Below, in pieces: positions 49,516 to 61,305 of a stretch of 64,000 nucleotides of DNA. Under the pieces are notes generated by a model, which was given only the letters and a program-made list of their open reading frames with translations, made no database searches and was not told the origin of the DNA. The DNA lies in the NCBI RefSeq assembly GCF_021462225.1, contig NC_061817.1, positions 2,472,095-2,536,094 of the forward strand. The letters run 5' to 3'. Position 1 is the stretch's first letter. Every line of letters begins with the position of its first letter. A program made the position numbers and the translations under genes. Origin of the DNA: Girardinichthys multiradiatus (Eukaryota; Chordata; Actinopteri; Cyprinodontiformes; Goodeidae).

Positions 49516-50269
49516 TTATGAATATTGTAATTTCTTTACACTCAATTTCATATGTCAGCACAAGGTCCAGAGAATGAAGACAAAGGTGGGTAGGTTTGTT
49601 AATGTTTTGAGCAAAGATGGCATTAAAGGCTATATTTAGGCTATCACTTTCAGTGTCAACAGTGTTAAAATCCCCCATCATAATTACCCTATCTGTATTT
49701 AACACCAAATCAGATAAGAAGTTTCAGGACTGATCTTAAAATGGAGAATAAGGGCCTGGTGGATGGTACAAAACAACAAACAGAAGTGGTTTTAGTGCTT
49801 TGCAATTTGAATGGGGAAAACAAAGGATTAAATATCCAGAGTGGTAGCAATTAATTGGTCTGGGACTAATCAATAAATCCGACTAAAAGATGGTTGCTAC
49901 TCCTCCTCCTCACCAAGTATTTTAAATAATTTACATAATTAGAAGGAGTTGACTCATTTATAGTAACACAATCCTCTTGCTGCAGCCAGGCCAGATTCCT
50001 AGAAAGAAAAGCTACTACATCCAAAGTGCGACGGATATCGTCTCTCCGGATCAGACCAGGTTTTCCCCCAAATGTTCGCCAATTATCAATGTAGCTAATA
50101 TCATACCTTAGTTAATCCAGTAACTGGTCTAATTGTTCTAATGTAAACAACAGGTAATATATATACGTGTACAGTATATATAAATATATGTCTGTTTTTA
50201 TTAATATAGCGAAATCTAGTCTGTCTTTAGTGAATTATTTTGAAAATCTGGATTTTGTGCTTTTCTGTT

Positions 50270-50520
50270 TCCGGTATTATTCATGCACATTGACTCCGGC
50301 TGTGCTCCGGCATCCGGCAAAAATAGACTGGTCTAGCTGGCCGTCTGCATGCCGCAGCACTTGTGCTGTGCCATCTGATGCAAGCTGACTTTTTCTCCTG
50401 ACTCTGCTGCGTCTCTCTCTGATACTGACTGAATTATATCTAAAGAAATATCAGATTCTTGGCAGCTGTCTGTGTTGCTGGCCATTGTAGCGGCAGTGTG
50501 CTGGGTTCCCCTTTGATGTC
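50270..50520. other. Short GC-richer patch, nature unclear
   Basis: The segment between the 5' end of the L2 LINE and the next repeat is richer in CpG (CTCCGGCATCCGG, GCCGTCTGCATGCCGC). It may be the 5' region of the LINE. No ORF is supported. Confidence 0.3.
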
Positions 50521-50559
50521 ATAGAAGAAAGACTGCAACAAAATCGCAAAAGAGTAGTC

Positions 50560-51350
50560 TGGAAATTCAATTCAATTCAATTCAGTTTTATTTATATAGC
50601 GCCAATTCACAATACATGTTGTCTCAAGGCACTTCACAACAGTCGGGTACATACATTCCAATTAATCCTAACAATTGAACAGTGCAGTCGGAGTTAGCTT
50701 TTTATTCAAATTGGATAAAAAGTTTTTCTATCTAAGGAAACCCAGCAGATTGCATCCAGTCAGTGACTTGCAGCATTCCCTCCTCCCGGATGAGCATGTA
50801 GAGACAGTGGACAGTCACTGGCGTTGACTTTGCAGCAATCCCTCATACTGAACATGCATGTAGCGACAGCGGAGAGGAAAAACTCCCTTTTAACAGGAAG
50901 AAACCTCCAGCAGAACCAGGCTCAGTGTGAGCGGCCATCTGCCACGACCGACTGGGGGTTTGAGAGAACAGAGCAGAGACACAAAGAGAAGAAAGAAGCA
51001 CTGATCCAGGAGTACTTTCTATGGGAAGGAAAAGTAAATGTTAGTGGATGTACCTCCTTTAGTCATTTCACCTTGAAAGAAAGAACAGATAAACTCTGAG
51101 CCAGTTTTCAAGGTTAGAGTCTGAAAGAGACCACATAGAGTTAGTTACAGTAAAAGCTCAGTCAATTTCCATGTCTAGGAGAGAGAAAGGGTTAAACACT
51201 AAAAGACAGGGCTATGTGGATCATCTGTAGAGGGTGAGCATTAAGTTGTTGCCAGCAGAAGCTCGGACAATTTCCCTCTCCAGAAAGGTGTCACAGGCAG
51301 ACACAGAGCCAGGCCAGGTGTAGCTTCTACGAAGAGAAAAGGAAGAACAA
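50560..51350 (-). mobile_element. Non-LTR element 3' end with (AATTC)n tail
   Basis: (AATTC)n followed by AGTTTTATTTATATAGCGCCAATTCACAA is, in reverse, the 3' terminus of a widespread fish non-LTR element. The following 700 bp (GAGAGGAAAAACTCCCTTTTAACAGGAAGAAACCTCCAGCAGAACCAGGCTC) is its usual non-coding 3' region. No reverse transcriptase is included. Confidence 0.7.
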
Positions 51351-54240
51351 GGTTAAAAGCTGAAATAACAGCAACAAATGCCTTTTTAGTTAAATTTATG
51401 ACCACATATCTCAACAACTATTTATTTTAATGGCATGAATTTACTTTTTAAAATATTTTATCAATGTTTCCTTGTCATAAATGTAATTGGGTGGAAGTGT
51501 TGGATTGTTTAAATTGTTCACTGTATGGCATTTATTTATTGTGAACTGTAGTGATGTTTAGAATTTGTTATTGCTACTTTGCAGCCAAAATTTTATTAAC
51601 ATACAGCAAATGTTACTAAATATAAGGTTATTTTGAACATGTGATATGCATGTTTGTTCACTAGTAAATAAGATTGAGTTCATCAAACAAATTCATTCGT
51701 CATTAGGGTATTTAAATTTTTATGAGTTAGCTGAACATAACTTAATTTAATGCAGGCACAAATATAGCTCAACAGAATTACATTATATTGAGTTGAACCA
51801 ACCAAAATTATTCACATTTGGTGTATGTGATTTTCTCCTTTTAAAGGTAGTTGAAAACGTGTTAACTGACTCAATTAAATTACACTGTGTAGATGGATTT
51901 GGATTTGGTTCAGCTAACAAAAATTTATTGGATGGAAAAGCTGCCATCAGTTAAATTGAGTTAATCTGAGTAATTTTTATGAGTGCACAATGCATGAGAA
52001 GCATCGGTATATATTAAACATATCAGGTTCATTTAAAATAATATAATCAGTCTACACTTCTCAACCAGACAAAGGTAAAATTCTTCCTCTGGGCCGGGGT
52101 GAGACTTTACCTCAGGTAGGAAAATTGCATCACATTGACATTGTTCCAGTGTGTTGTGTTGAAGAAGAAGCTAAGCCAAAAACCAGAACTCTTGATTTGC
52201 TGGTGCTCTGTATGTTCCATGCCTTAGCTATAGTCATGAGATATGGATCAATTCCATAAGAATAAAAACCCAAAAACAAGCATCTGAAATTACCATTATC
52301 CATAGTCTGGCCAGGCTCTTGCTCACAGATAAATTGGAGCTGCTGCTCCTTGGCAACAAAAGGAAAAAGTTCAGGAGTTTCAGGCATCTGATCTTTCACA
52401 TGGATAGGATAACTCCTCTACTTCTCCTCTACTACTCTCTATTAGAGGTTTAATAAACACATTCCACTGGGAGGATACCTTGAGGTGGAGCCAGAATTTA
52501 CTAAAGAGATTATCCCTGCTCATACCTAAATGCCTTAAGATCTCTCATTAGGAGCTTGAGCTCCATTAAGCAATATAGGATACATGGCAGATGATGGCTG
52601 GGTGGATGGCAGAATATTTAGATGGATGGATGGATGGATGGATATTGCTTAGTCCTTACTGTGATTTGAAGCTGTAGCCTCAAAGAAACAAGCTTCAAAT
52701 CCCTGCTGAGGCATATCTGTGTTCAGTCTGCTGGACACAACATTACTACTTCCTCTTACTTATGTTCATCCCCCAGATAAAAGGATAGATTATAGTCAGC
52801 TGCAAATACAAACGCCGCATGGAAATTAGGCCAACGCAGTAGTCCTGCTGTGAGAAATCCTGATGCTGTGGTGACAGTCTGATTTGAAACCTGATGGAGT
52901 CGTAAAAACAAGATAGAGTACCATAACCCGTCACACCCATGTTGGTAACCATGGAGACTGTCTGGTGGACAGACATTATTCACAAAGGACTTACTCTGAC
53001 TTGCAAGTAATGTGACAGGCACTGCTCCTCTAACAAGTGTCTCACCAAACACCTAAAGGAAATTCTGCTTCATCGACACCCTCTGGACGAGAAGGGGGAT
53101 ATTGTTTGATTGTATATTTTATTATATTTGAAACATAAAAATCACATTGTTGCCAACAACCTAAGATCTAGAACAACAAAACAGTATTTTTATTGGAATA
53201 CTCACAAACAGTACAGACAATAAAAAAAAATATGAGGAACAGTAATGTGTAGCATTGTTCATAAAAGATCTAATAGCAGATTAGAATCACTTTCTTAAAA
53301 TATATTTATATTATATCTCTTTTTACTCAAACACTAAGCCAAGTTACCAACCAGACTTTGTTTCATAGAAAGCTATTGTATCTCTGTTGCTTGACATATT
53401 GAGTTGTGAAGCTAAGTGAGCTCAGTACTTTTGGGAGGCAGTATAATATTGTCAACACAAAAAAGCTCACAATAACAGCTACCCATGATCACATGCAAGT
53501 CTGTTAGGACAATATAATCTGTGGAGTACGAGCATGAAGCAGACTATACCTTACGTTTCGGATTGAAAAATGTCTTCTCTCTTGAATATCACAATAAGGA
53601 TATTGATGGAAAATATCTCAAACCTCTAACTCAGGAAGGAATTACAGAGCTGAAAAACAACACCTTCTAAACAGCTGCAACACTGGCACTTAATGCTGAT
53701 GGTAGCATTTAGTACTATCAGAATATTTCTCACGGAAAAGATCTATCTTGTTTAATCTGTAGCAACACATACGGAGAGGGAAGATATTTTCTGCCTTGTG
53801 ATACAAAGTGATCAGAATAAAGAAAATACAATCCTTCAAAGTTTTTCACAATCAGGATTTTAAGCCTTTGACAGAAAGGTGTTTCTGCTTACAGACACAA
53901 AAAGCTTTTCCAACACGTTATGACACATAACAGCAGAAAGCAGCATTTTATTACTTAAAGGATAAGGCTGCCAGGATTCTCCACCTCTTTTAATTATCAC
54001 TTATTCCTTGAAAAAATAAAAATATATAGAGAGTATAAATATTTTATATGTTATGTTTTTTTTATGTGAGGCACTCTATAGATCTATTTTTAGATCTTTC
54101 TTTATTTCCTTTCTATTAAATGACATGACATGAAATTGTATTTGAAAAACAGATTTTGTTCTATTTTTCATTTTGGTCAAACTTGCATTTTTCAGATCAT
54201 CCAACAAATTTCAATGTCATACGAATGACCTAAGCAAAAG
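51351..54240. other. Region without recognisable genes
   Basis: The DNA is AT-rich. A (GGAT)n run at 52621-52642 resembles a LINE tail. A - strand frame at 53052-52746 begins after an acceptor-like CTTTAG and has a GTAAGT donor about 58 bases in, but the peptide is not recognisable. No gene is claimed. Confidence 0.45.
52621..52642 (+). repeat. (GGAT)n microsatellite
   Basis: About five tandem copies of GGAT. Such tails are typical of Rex3/RTE-type elements, but no element body was recognised upstream. Confidence 0.7.
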
Positions 54241-54249
54241 CAAAAAAAC

Positions 54250-55289
54250 ATTTGGGAAATGATGATTTTATTTGTAAAAGGGGAAAAAAACAACCTGGGC
54301 ATTGCTGAAAAAAGAATTGGTTCACTTGTAAACTCATTCAGACTCCAGTGAACCAAAGTGAGAAGCATTATCCACAATTGGAGAACACAGGGAACAGTGG
54401 TGAACATTCCCAGCAGTGGACAGTCTACCAAAATTACCCCAAGAAACCATCAATGACTCATCCAAAAGGTCACAGAAGAACCTAGGACAACATCTAGACC
54501 ACTGCAGGCTTCACTTGTCTTAATTAAGGTCAGAGTTCAGGATTCAACAATAAGAGAGCCTGGGGAAAAAAGGTCTCCATTGGACAGTTCCATGGCCACT
54601 GCTGACCAAAAATAATACAAAGGCCTGTTTCACATTTGCCAAAAAAAAAACATCTTGATGATCTCCAAAGTTTGGTAAGATTTCTGTGGATTAATGAGGC
54701 AAAGGTGGAACTTTTTGTTAAGACATATTTTCCGTTACATCTGGGCTAAAACTCAGACACCATCTCTGATAAAAGAACATTATACAGACAGCCAAACATG
54801 TTGGTGGTGGTGTGATGGTCTTGGGCTGCTTTGCTTTTTCAAGATCTGAACAAATTACCATAACTGATGAAGCACGGAATACTGCTCCAAAAGTAAATCA
54901 TGGCAGGAAACAGGCAGTTCATGCTGTAAAACTCTTTAATGAGGCTGAATTAAAATCATTCTGCAAAGAAGAGTGGCCAAAATTCCTCCACAGTGATGAA
55001 AGGATCATTGCCAGTTATCACAAACAATTGATAGCAGTTGTTGCTGCCAAATGTGAAACAACCAATTATTAGGTTTAGGGGGGTATTACTTTGTCACAGA
55101 GGGTCAAGTTGGTTTGGATGGTGTTTTTACCCTTCATAAATAAAATCCTTTTTTGAAAATTGCAGTTTGTATTTACTCAGATTATCTTTCATATCAAAAC
55201 ATTGTTGCTGGCCTGAAACATTTCAGTTTGACAATAGAAGAAAAAAATCGGAAATCTGTAAGGGGATAAATAGTTTTTAACAGCCCTGT
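54250..55289 (+). mobile_element. Third Tc1 family, internally deleted relic
   Basis: The segment 54330-54850 resembles the N-terminal and first catalytic part of a Tc1 transposase gene (CACATTTGCCAAAAAA, GTGGATTAATGAGGCAAA, GGTGGTGGTGTGATGGTCTTGGGCTG). Text from 54940 resembles the gene end (TTCTGCAAAGAAGAGTGGCCAAAATTCCTCC) and the usual trailing GTTTAGGGGGGTATTACTTTGTCACA. The part with the second Asp and Glu is deleted. The right tip reads CAGCCCTGTA at about 55289. Confidence 0.7.
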
Positions 55290-56337
55290 ATAGAATTGTG
55301 ATTTTATTATTGATTATAATAGAAAACCTGAAGAATTAGGTGGATTTGATATGGGTGCAAAAAGAGAATATGATGATAGTCTTACAGGCAGTTGCCAAGA
55401 TCCTGGCTGGCAGTCATTCAAAACAGAGTGAGTCACAGACAGAAAGGATGCCTTGTGGTCGCATTAAACAGCACCACCAGAACCAGGGGTGTGATGGGGG
55501 TCTCGTTTTTGGTTTGAGGTCAGGTATTCATATCCTGCAAGTGCTCAGCACATGCAAGGTAGGCTCCACACATGACCAGGAGTAGCCAGGCCTAACGCCC
55601 CATGTCATGCTGAGTTCCCAGGCTGTTTGGGGAGTCAAGCAGGTATTGGATTAGCACAGATATCAACTCCTATGCTGGATTACCCCCATAAAATGTGTGT
55701 ATACTTTATAAACTCCTTATACTTTTTAACTTCTTTGATGTTGCAACCAAAAACGTTTATGTATTTTGTTAGGATTGAATGTGACAGTAGTCCATCATTA
55801 TGGAGGAAAAGGAAAATGATAATTTTTAAATAAAATTTGTTTACAAAAAAAACTAAAAAGTGTGTGGCTCTACTTTAGAACCCTTCAATGAAATCTTATT
55901 TCCATAGATTGTCTTCAGGGGTCACCTAATTAGTTAAAATAGTCCACCAGTGTGTAATTGAATCTCAGTAAGAGTGCAGCTGTTCTATGAAGGCCTCACA
56001 GTGCTGTTAGTTAGTTACATTAGTAAACAAACAGCATCATGAAGACCAAGGAGCACAGCAGACAGAGCTGTGGGGAAGTTGAAAGCAGGGTTAGGTTTTA
56101 AAACAATAATCCAAGCTTTGAACATCTAACAGAGATCTGTTCAATCCATGGAACATGGAAAGACCAACGGCAGAACCTACCGAGACATTGCAAATCACTT
56201 AAACTGAGATCATTATTTAGAGAAGCATCTGAGAGCTGAAAGGCCAATGGTTACTCTGGAGGAGCCACAGAGAAGATAAGAAAGCCAGTGTTGAAAGACA
56301 TAAATAGGAAGTCCTGTTTGCAGCTTGCCACAAGCTA

Positions 56338-57755
56338 CAGGTCCTTCTCAAAATATTAGCATATTGTGATAAAGTTCATTATTTTCCATAATGTAATGAT
56401 GAAAATTTAACATTCATATATTTTAGATTCATTGCACACTAACTGAAATATTTCAGGTCTTTTATTGTCTTAATACAGATGATTTTGGCATACAGCTCAT
56501 GAAAACCCAAAATTCCTATCTCACAAAATTAGCATATCATTAAAAGGGTCTCTAAACGAGCTATGAACCTAATCATCTGAATCAACGAGTTAACTCTAAA
56601 CACCTGCAAAAGATTCCTGAGGCCTTTAAAACTCCCAGCCTGGTTCATCACTCAAAACCCCAATCATGGGTAAGACTGCCGACCTGACTGCTGTCCAGAA
56701 GGCCACTATTGACACCCTCAAGCAAGAGGGTAAGACACAGAAAGACATTTCTGAACGAATAGGCTGTTCCCAGAGTGCTGTATCAAGGCACCTCAGTGGG
56801 AAGTCTGTGGGAAGGAAAAAGTGTGGCAGAAAACGCTGCACAACGAGAAGCGCCTGACCTGGGCTACAGAGAAGCAGCACTGGACTGTTGCTCAGAAGTC
56901 CAAAGTACTTTTTTCGGATGAAAGCAAATTCTGCATGTCATTCGGAAATCAAGGTGCCAGAGTCTGGAGGAAGACTGGGGAGAAGGAAATGCCAAAATGC
57001 CAGAAGTCCAGTGTCAAGTACCCACAGTCAGTGATGGTCTGGGGTGCCGTGTCAGCTGCTGGTGTTGGTCCATTGTGTTTTATCAAGGGCAGGGTCAATG
57101 CAGCTAGCTATCAGGAGATTTTGGAGCACTTCATGCTTCCATCTGCTGAAAAGCTTTATGGAGATTAAGATTTCATTTTTCAGCACGACCTGGCACCTGC
57201 TCACAGTGCCAAAACCACTGGTAAATGGTTTACTGACCATGGTATCACTGTGCTCAATTGGCCTGCCAACTCTCCTGACCTGAACCCCATAGAGAATCTG
57301 TGGGATATTGTGAAGAGAACGTTGAGACACTCAAGACCCAACACTCTGGATGAGCTAAAGGCCGCTATCGAAGCATCCTGGGCCTCCATAAGACCTCAGC
57401 AGTGCCACAGGCTGATTGCCTCCATGCCACGCCGCATTGAAGCAGTCATTTCTGCAAAAGGATTCCCGACCAAGTATTGAGTGCATAACTTTACATGATT
57501 ATTTGAAGGTTGACGTTTTTTGTATTAAACACTTTTCTTTTATTGGTCGGATGAAATATGCTAATTTTGTGAGATAGGAATTTCGGGTTTTCATGAGCTG
57601 TATGCCAAAATCATCCGTATTAAGACAATAAAAGACCTGAAATATTTCAGTTAGTGTGCAATGAATCTAAAATATATGAATGTTAAATTTTCATCATGAC
57701 ATTATGGAAAATAATGAACTTTATCACAATATGCTAATATTTTGAGAAGGACCTG
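56338..57755 (+). mobile_element. Tc1 transposon copy E, inside the older relic
   Basis: Both terminal repeats are present, flanked by TA at 56336-56337 and 57756-57757. It is about 190 bp shorter than copy C because of an internal deletion in the transposase gene. Confidence 0.93.
56666..57480 (+). pseudogene. Tc1 transposase, deleted and stopped (copy E)
   Basis: After CACAACGAG the sequence jumps by 190 bp relative to copy C; the two break points share AGAAG. The deletion removes the second DNA-binding part and shifts the frame. In addition GAA is TAA at 57166-57168, before the second catalytic Asp. The frame then runs open to 57480. It is inactive but still has both ends, so it could be moved by another copy's enzyme. 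Confidence 0.92.
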
Positions 57756-57830
57756 TATGTTGGGACTGCAGCATAAATGTGAAAGGTGCTCTGGTCAGAT
57801 GAAAAAATGCCTCAGTAGTGCTTTCCAGAC

Positions 57831-58637
57831 TAAACTTTGCTTTCTAAAAATCTTCCTACACCCATGAACAGTTAAGGAAACATGATCAGATATAACATGC
57901 ACACAAAAATGAAAAGGTTTGATCAGAATGAATAGGTTCGCAAGGCACTGTAGATGTTTTCCTACACCTACTGGTTTTAACATCGGGCCACAGTGTATGT
58001 AGTATGCACCACATGTTACGCAATTATTTTATACAATCACACAGCCTCAAACATATTAAAAATGGATGACCTAATCCAACTACATCAAGTGCTGGTGATG
58101 CTGTCTAATGTGTTTATGAGGCAGTCTCTGTGTCTGGTGACCTTCCTCTAGTGACTGGTCCAAATGTGCCACATGGTCTCAAATCAGATCATTTACACTT
58201 TCCTCACTGTTCTAAAAATGTATCAAGTTCCATTAAAAGCAGGCTGTTTCATGCTAACAGAGATGCTTCATTGTTTTGTTTTCTTTTAGCGAGTTTACTT
58301 TCATCTGTGCCAATAATCTTTTCATGTGATTTGTTAATGCTTGAAATGCAGAATTGTGACAAAATTATCCATTAATATCATTTGCTGGTGGCGACATCCA
58401 TAAAAAACAATTTCAACATTTGATAGAAACTGTATACACATGGCAGCACTGCAGCTGAGTTTTCCTATTTAAACATCAAGTGTTAATCATATAGGTGGGA
58501 GCAGTAGCAGTATTACACAGCTATTTTAAGTAACAGACATAAACATGTCGCTCAAACGTTTAAATATGGGCAAACCTTAGGGCCAGGTATGCTTCTAACT
58601 AGCACATTTCACTAAGCTGTTGAATAAATAATTTTAC
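57831..58637. other. Spacer including the SLC16A3 3' side
   Basis: No gene or clear repeat is seen. The 3' untranslated region of the transporter gene on the - strand should begin at 58637 and run into this stretch. Confidence 0.45.
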
Positions 58638-59029
58638 TTAAAGAGAGGTTTCCGGAGAAGCAGCCATGTTACCATTTGGCTGCGGTTCTTTCAAGAACCT
58701 CTCCACCTCCTGTGAATCAACCGTTACACTCTTTGGTCGGACATCATCTATTCCTTCATTGTCTTTATTCTCCTCCTCCTTAATCATCTTTTCTTGCTCT
58801 TCTCTCTCTCCCTTCTCTTCATCATCATTCCCTTCTGCCCTGTTGCTACACATCTTCGTATTACAATCATCTGTCAGCGTGATGCTTTCAAGTTTGTCTG
58901 CTGGTGCAGAGGGCTTCTTCTTGATAAACAAGAAGTTGCAAGTAGCTAGAACCACTGCTGAAAGCACCACCTCACATCCTGCCAGCAGGAAGACGTACAT
59001 GTAGTTCTTGGTAGCATCGAGAAGCCGGC
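58638..59029 (-). CDS. slc16a3: Monocarboxylate transporter 4, last coding exon
   Basis: An acceptor TCTCAG at 59030-59035 opens a 130-codon exon that ends in TAA at 58640-58638. It starts with GRLLDATKNYMYVF, continues with the last membrane span (LAGCEVVLSAVVLATCNFLFI) and a long acidic cytoplasmic tail, and closes with EVERFLKEPQ and SPETSL. The EVExFLK and PETS(V/L) ending is, from memory, characteristic of MCT4; the close paralogue MCT3 (SLC16A8) is the main alternative. MCT4 exports lactate with a proton across the plasma membrane and needs basigin. The upstream exons should lie beyond 64 kb, since none is seen before the window end. DUS1L nearby matches the human neighbourhood. Confidence 0.8.
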
Positions 59030-59159
59030 CTGAGACAAAGAGGACAAAAGTAAGGAAAAGGATGAGAAGAAGAAATGTGGGGGGAGCATCTTCCTACCAT
59101 CACACAGTAAATACTAAATACATTTAATTGGGGTGTAATAGTTAGTCATTACAGCCAGT

Positions 59160-59335
59160 GTACTGCTTTGTAAAAGTATTCATACCTCTTGAACTTTGTT
59201 TATATTTTGTAACATTTCAACCAAAAACTTTATTGGGATTTTTTTGTAGACCAACATAAACTTGCACAAAGGTATAAAATGAAAGGAAAATGAATTAACA
59301 CTTAACTTCCTTTGCAATTATAGCTGAGGATCTTT
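59160..59335. mobile_element. Terminal fragment of the older Tc1 family
   Basis: The text CTTTGTAAAAGTATTCATACCTCTTGAACTTTG and TTGGGATTTTTTTGTAGACCAACATAAA is the left terminal repeat of the older family. The next element begins directly after it. Confidence 0.6.
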
Positions 59336-59342
59336 TGGGTTA

Positions 59343-60170
59343 CAGTGCGGAAAATAAGTATTTAATACATCGCTAATAGTGCAAGTTTTCCCACTAATAA
59401 AGAATGGAGCGGCTACGGAGGAGTCTGCAATTTTTATCGTAGGTACACTTTAACTGTGAGAGACAGAATTTAAAACTAAAATTGAGAAAATCACATTGTA
59501 TGATATTTAAATAATTAATTAGCCTTTTACTGCATAAAAGTATTTGATTCAACTGAAAAATAGATTTACATTTTTGGTACAGATACCTTTGTTTATATTC
59601 ACAGAGGTCAGATGTTTCCTATGGTTCCTATAGTTCCTGACCAGGTTTGCACACACTGCAGTGCATTTTGGCTATAGCTTGGCAACATGGGTTCAGCTCT
59701 GTCCAAAGAGGTTTTATTGGGTTCAGGTCTGGAAACTGGCTGGGCCACTCCAGGCCCTTGCAATGCTTCTTACGGAGCCACTTCTTAGTTGCCTTGGCTG
59801 TGTGTTTTGGGTCACTGTCATGCTGGCGGACCCAGTCTCCACCAATCTTCAATGTCCTTACTCAGGGAAAGAGGTTGCTACCCAAAATCTCACAATACAC
59901 TGTCCCATCCATCCATCCTCCTTTCAATACGGTCTAGTCATCCTGTCCCCTTAGCAGAAAAGCAGCATCAAAGCATGACGTTTCCACCCCGATGCTTCAC
60001 GGTTGGGATGGTGTTCGTGGAATTGTGCTCATCCTTCCTCCTCCAAACACAGTGAGTGGAGTTTACACCAAAAAGTTCTACTTTGGTCTCATGACCACAT
60101 GACCTTCTCACATTGAGTAAAGCGGGTTGCTTCTTCCAACAGCATTGAAGAAAGGATTGAGATCGCAGCT
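59343..60170 (-). mobile_element. Fourth Tc1 family, relic on the - strand
   Basis: It begins with TACAGTGCGGAAAATAAGTATT, a terminal repeat shared in type with the MITE at 37 kb. The - strand frame 59852-59628 has [11 protein letters not shown] and [11 protein letters not shown], the second catalytic Asp and the Glu position, where Glu has become Lys. Further pieces of the gene extend to about 60170 with frameshifts. It is inactive and may be an autonomous-type relative of the intron 7 MITE. Confidence 0.7.
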
Positions 60171-60179
60171 CTGCAGACC

Positions 60180-61000
60180 TTCCTGCATGCTGACCCAGCG
60201 CAAGCTACCCCAGTGCTACTGAGAGCAGCCCCTCCGGCTTCTTTGTTTCACTGCCCTGCACGGAGCCAGACAGGGCCACCTTCATTCCCTACACAAACCA
60301 CTCCCTTTGGACCTCCCATTCTCCTTTTTCAGAACGGTTCGTGTATTAGGTAGCAGTTGGGCAGAGAAAATTAGTTTAGGATGAAACAATCTAAATATTG
60401 TTTATTTCATGGCATTTTTGCTTTTTTTGTGGTGGTAAAACGGATACCTGGTGAAGCTAACGCAAACATGCCTCAAAGCCCTGAAGCTACTCTATTTGTT
60501 CTGTGTTGTGTTTTAAAGTTACGATGGATGGCAAATTAAACATTAAAACTCAATTATCCAAAAATGATTTTTTCTAATTTGGCAAATCATTCTTTAAAAT
60601 GTTATTTTATTGAAATAATGTTTTACTTGCCTGTTGATTTTCCATTGTAACTGATTGTTTGAAGACATTGGTTCATTTTGCTTGGTGGTTTTAGTTGAAT
60701 GGTTATAGCCTTATAAAGAGTTTGTTCACTGAAATATTTTAACTTGGACTTGAATTATGTTAATACATTCTTACATTTTGGAAAGACGTTGTGAATTTAT
60801 TCCAAATGTGTGCCATGTTTGCTGTTTGAGAATGCCAGTGCTCGAATTACTCTTTTGTCTATTGTACTAATACCAGCGCCATATTGGGCTGGTATTTCCA
60901 GGACAATACTTGACAAGACTGAATGGTTATTTAATGAAATATTAAATAATATAAGCATCCTAACTGCGCAAAAGGAGTGTCTGCAAATGGCAATTTTAAA
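60180..61000. other. Region without recognisable genes
   Basis: Low-complexity AT-rich DNA with short open frames only. A short GC-richer piece at 60180-60330 has no recognisable content. Confidence 0.45.
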
Positions 61001-61305
61001 TCCTGCCAACAATTCTCATTTGGACTACGGTCTGGACCTGGACTAGGCCATTCCAACACATGAATATGCTTTGATCTAAACCATTCCACATCCATTGTAG
61101 CTCTGACTATATTTTGAGGCTTGTTGTCCCACTAAACGGTGAATATCCACCCCAGTCTCAAGTCTTCTGCAGACTCTAAAAATGTTTCCTTCAAAGTCCC
61201 TGCTGAAGAAACGTATCCCCAAAGCTTAATAAACCACAATGTTTCACAGGGATGAGACGTATTGTGTATTTTGATTTATGTGCAGTGTTAGCTTTCCACC
61301 ACATA

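Larger units (their letters stand above)
44001..50095 (-). mobile_element. Long L2-type LINE, interrupted
   Basis: On the - strand, pieces of one LINE follow in order. Endonuclease (GDFNTVDTESD at about 49.6 kb, with an LDLVLTYEI segment) comes first. Then comes a linker (48842-48660), then reverse transcriptase fingers (48551-48207, with NYRPISNL). The palm follows at about 44.7-44.5 kb with YAGDTQLYLS, where the family has YADDT. The thumb ends at 44001. Two insertions split it: about 44.89-48.1 kb (LTR-like element and SINE) and about 49.16-49.52 kb (myosin retrocopy). The changed catalytic Asp and several stops show it is inactive. Confidence 0.75.
55650..57830 (+). mobile_element. Older Tc1 family relic, split by copy E
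   Basis: The left part, 55650-56335, includes a degraded terminal repeat and the gene start (AACAGCATCATGAAGACCAAGGAGCACA) and ends in TTTGCAGCTTGCCACAAGC. After copy E the text resumes at 57758 with AAGGTGCTCTGGTCAGATGA, the next part of the same family. Frameshifts and stops make it dead. Confidence 0.75.

Noticed and set aside
52746..53052. 98-aa frame on the - strand as a host exon
   Set aside because: There are acceptor- and donor-like sites, but no recognisable peptide, no partner exon and no similarity to neighbours.
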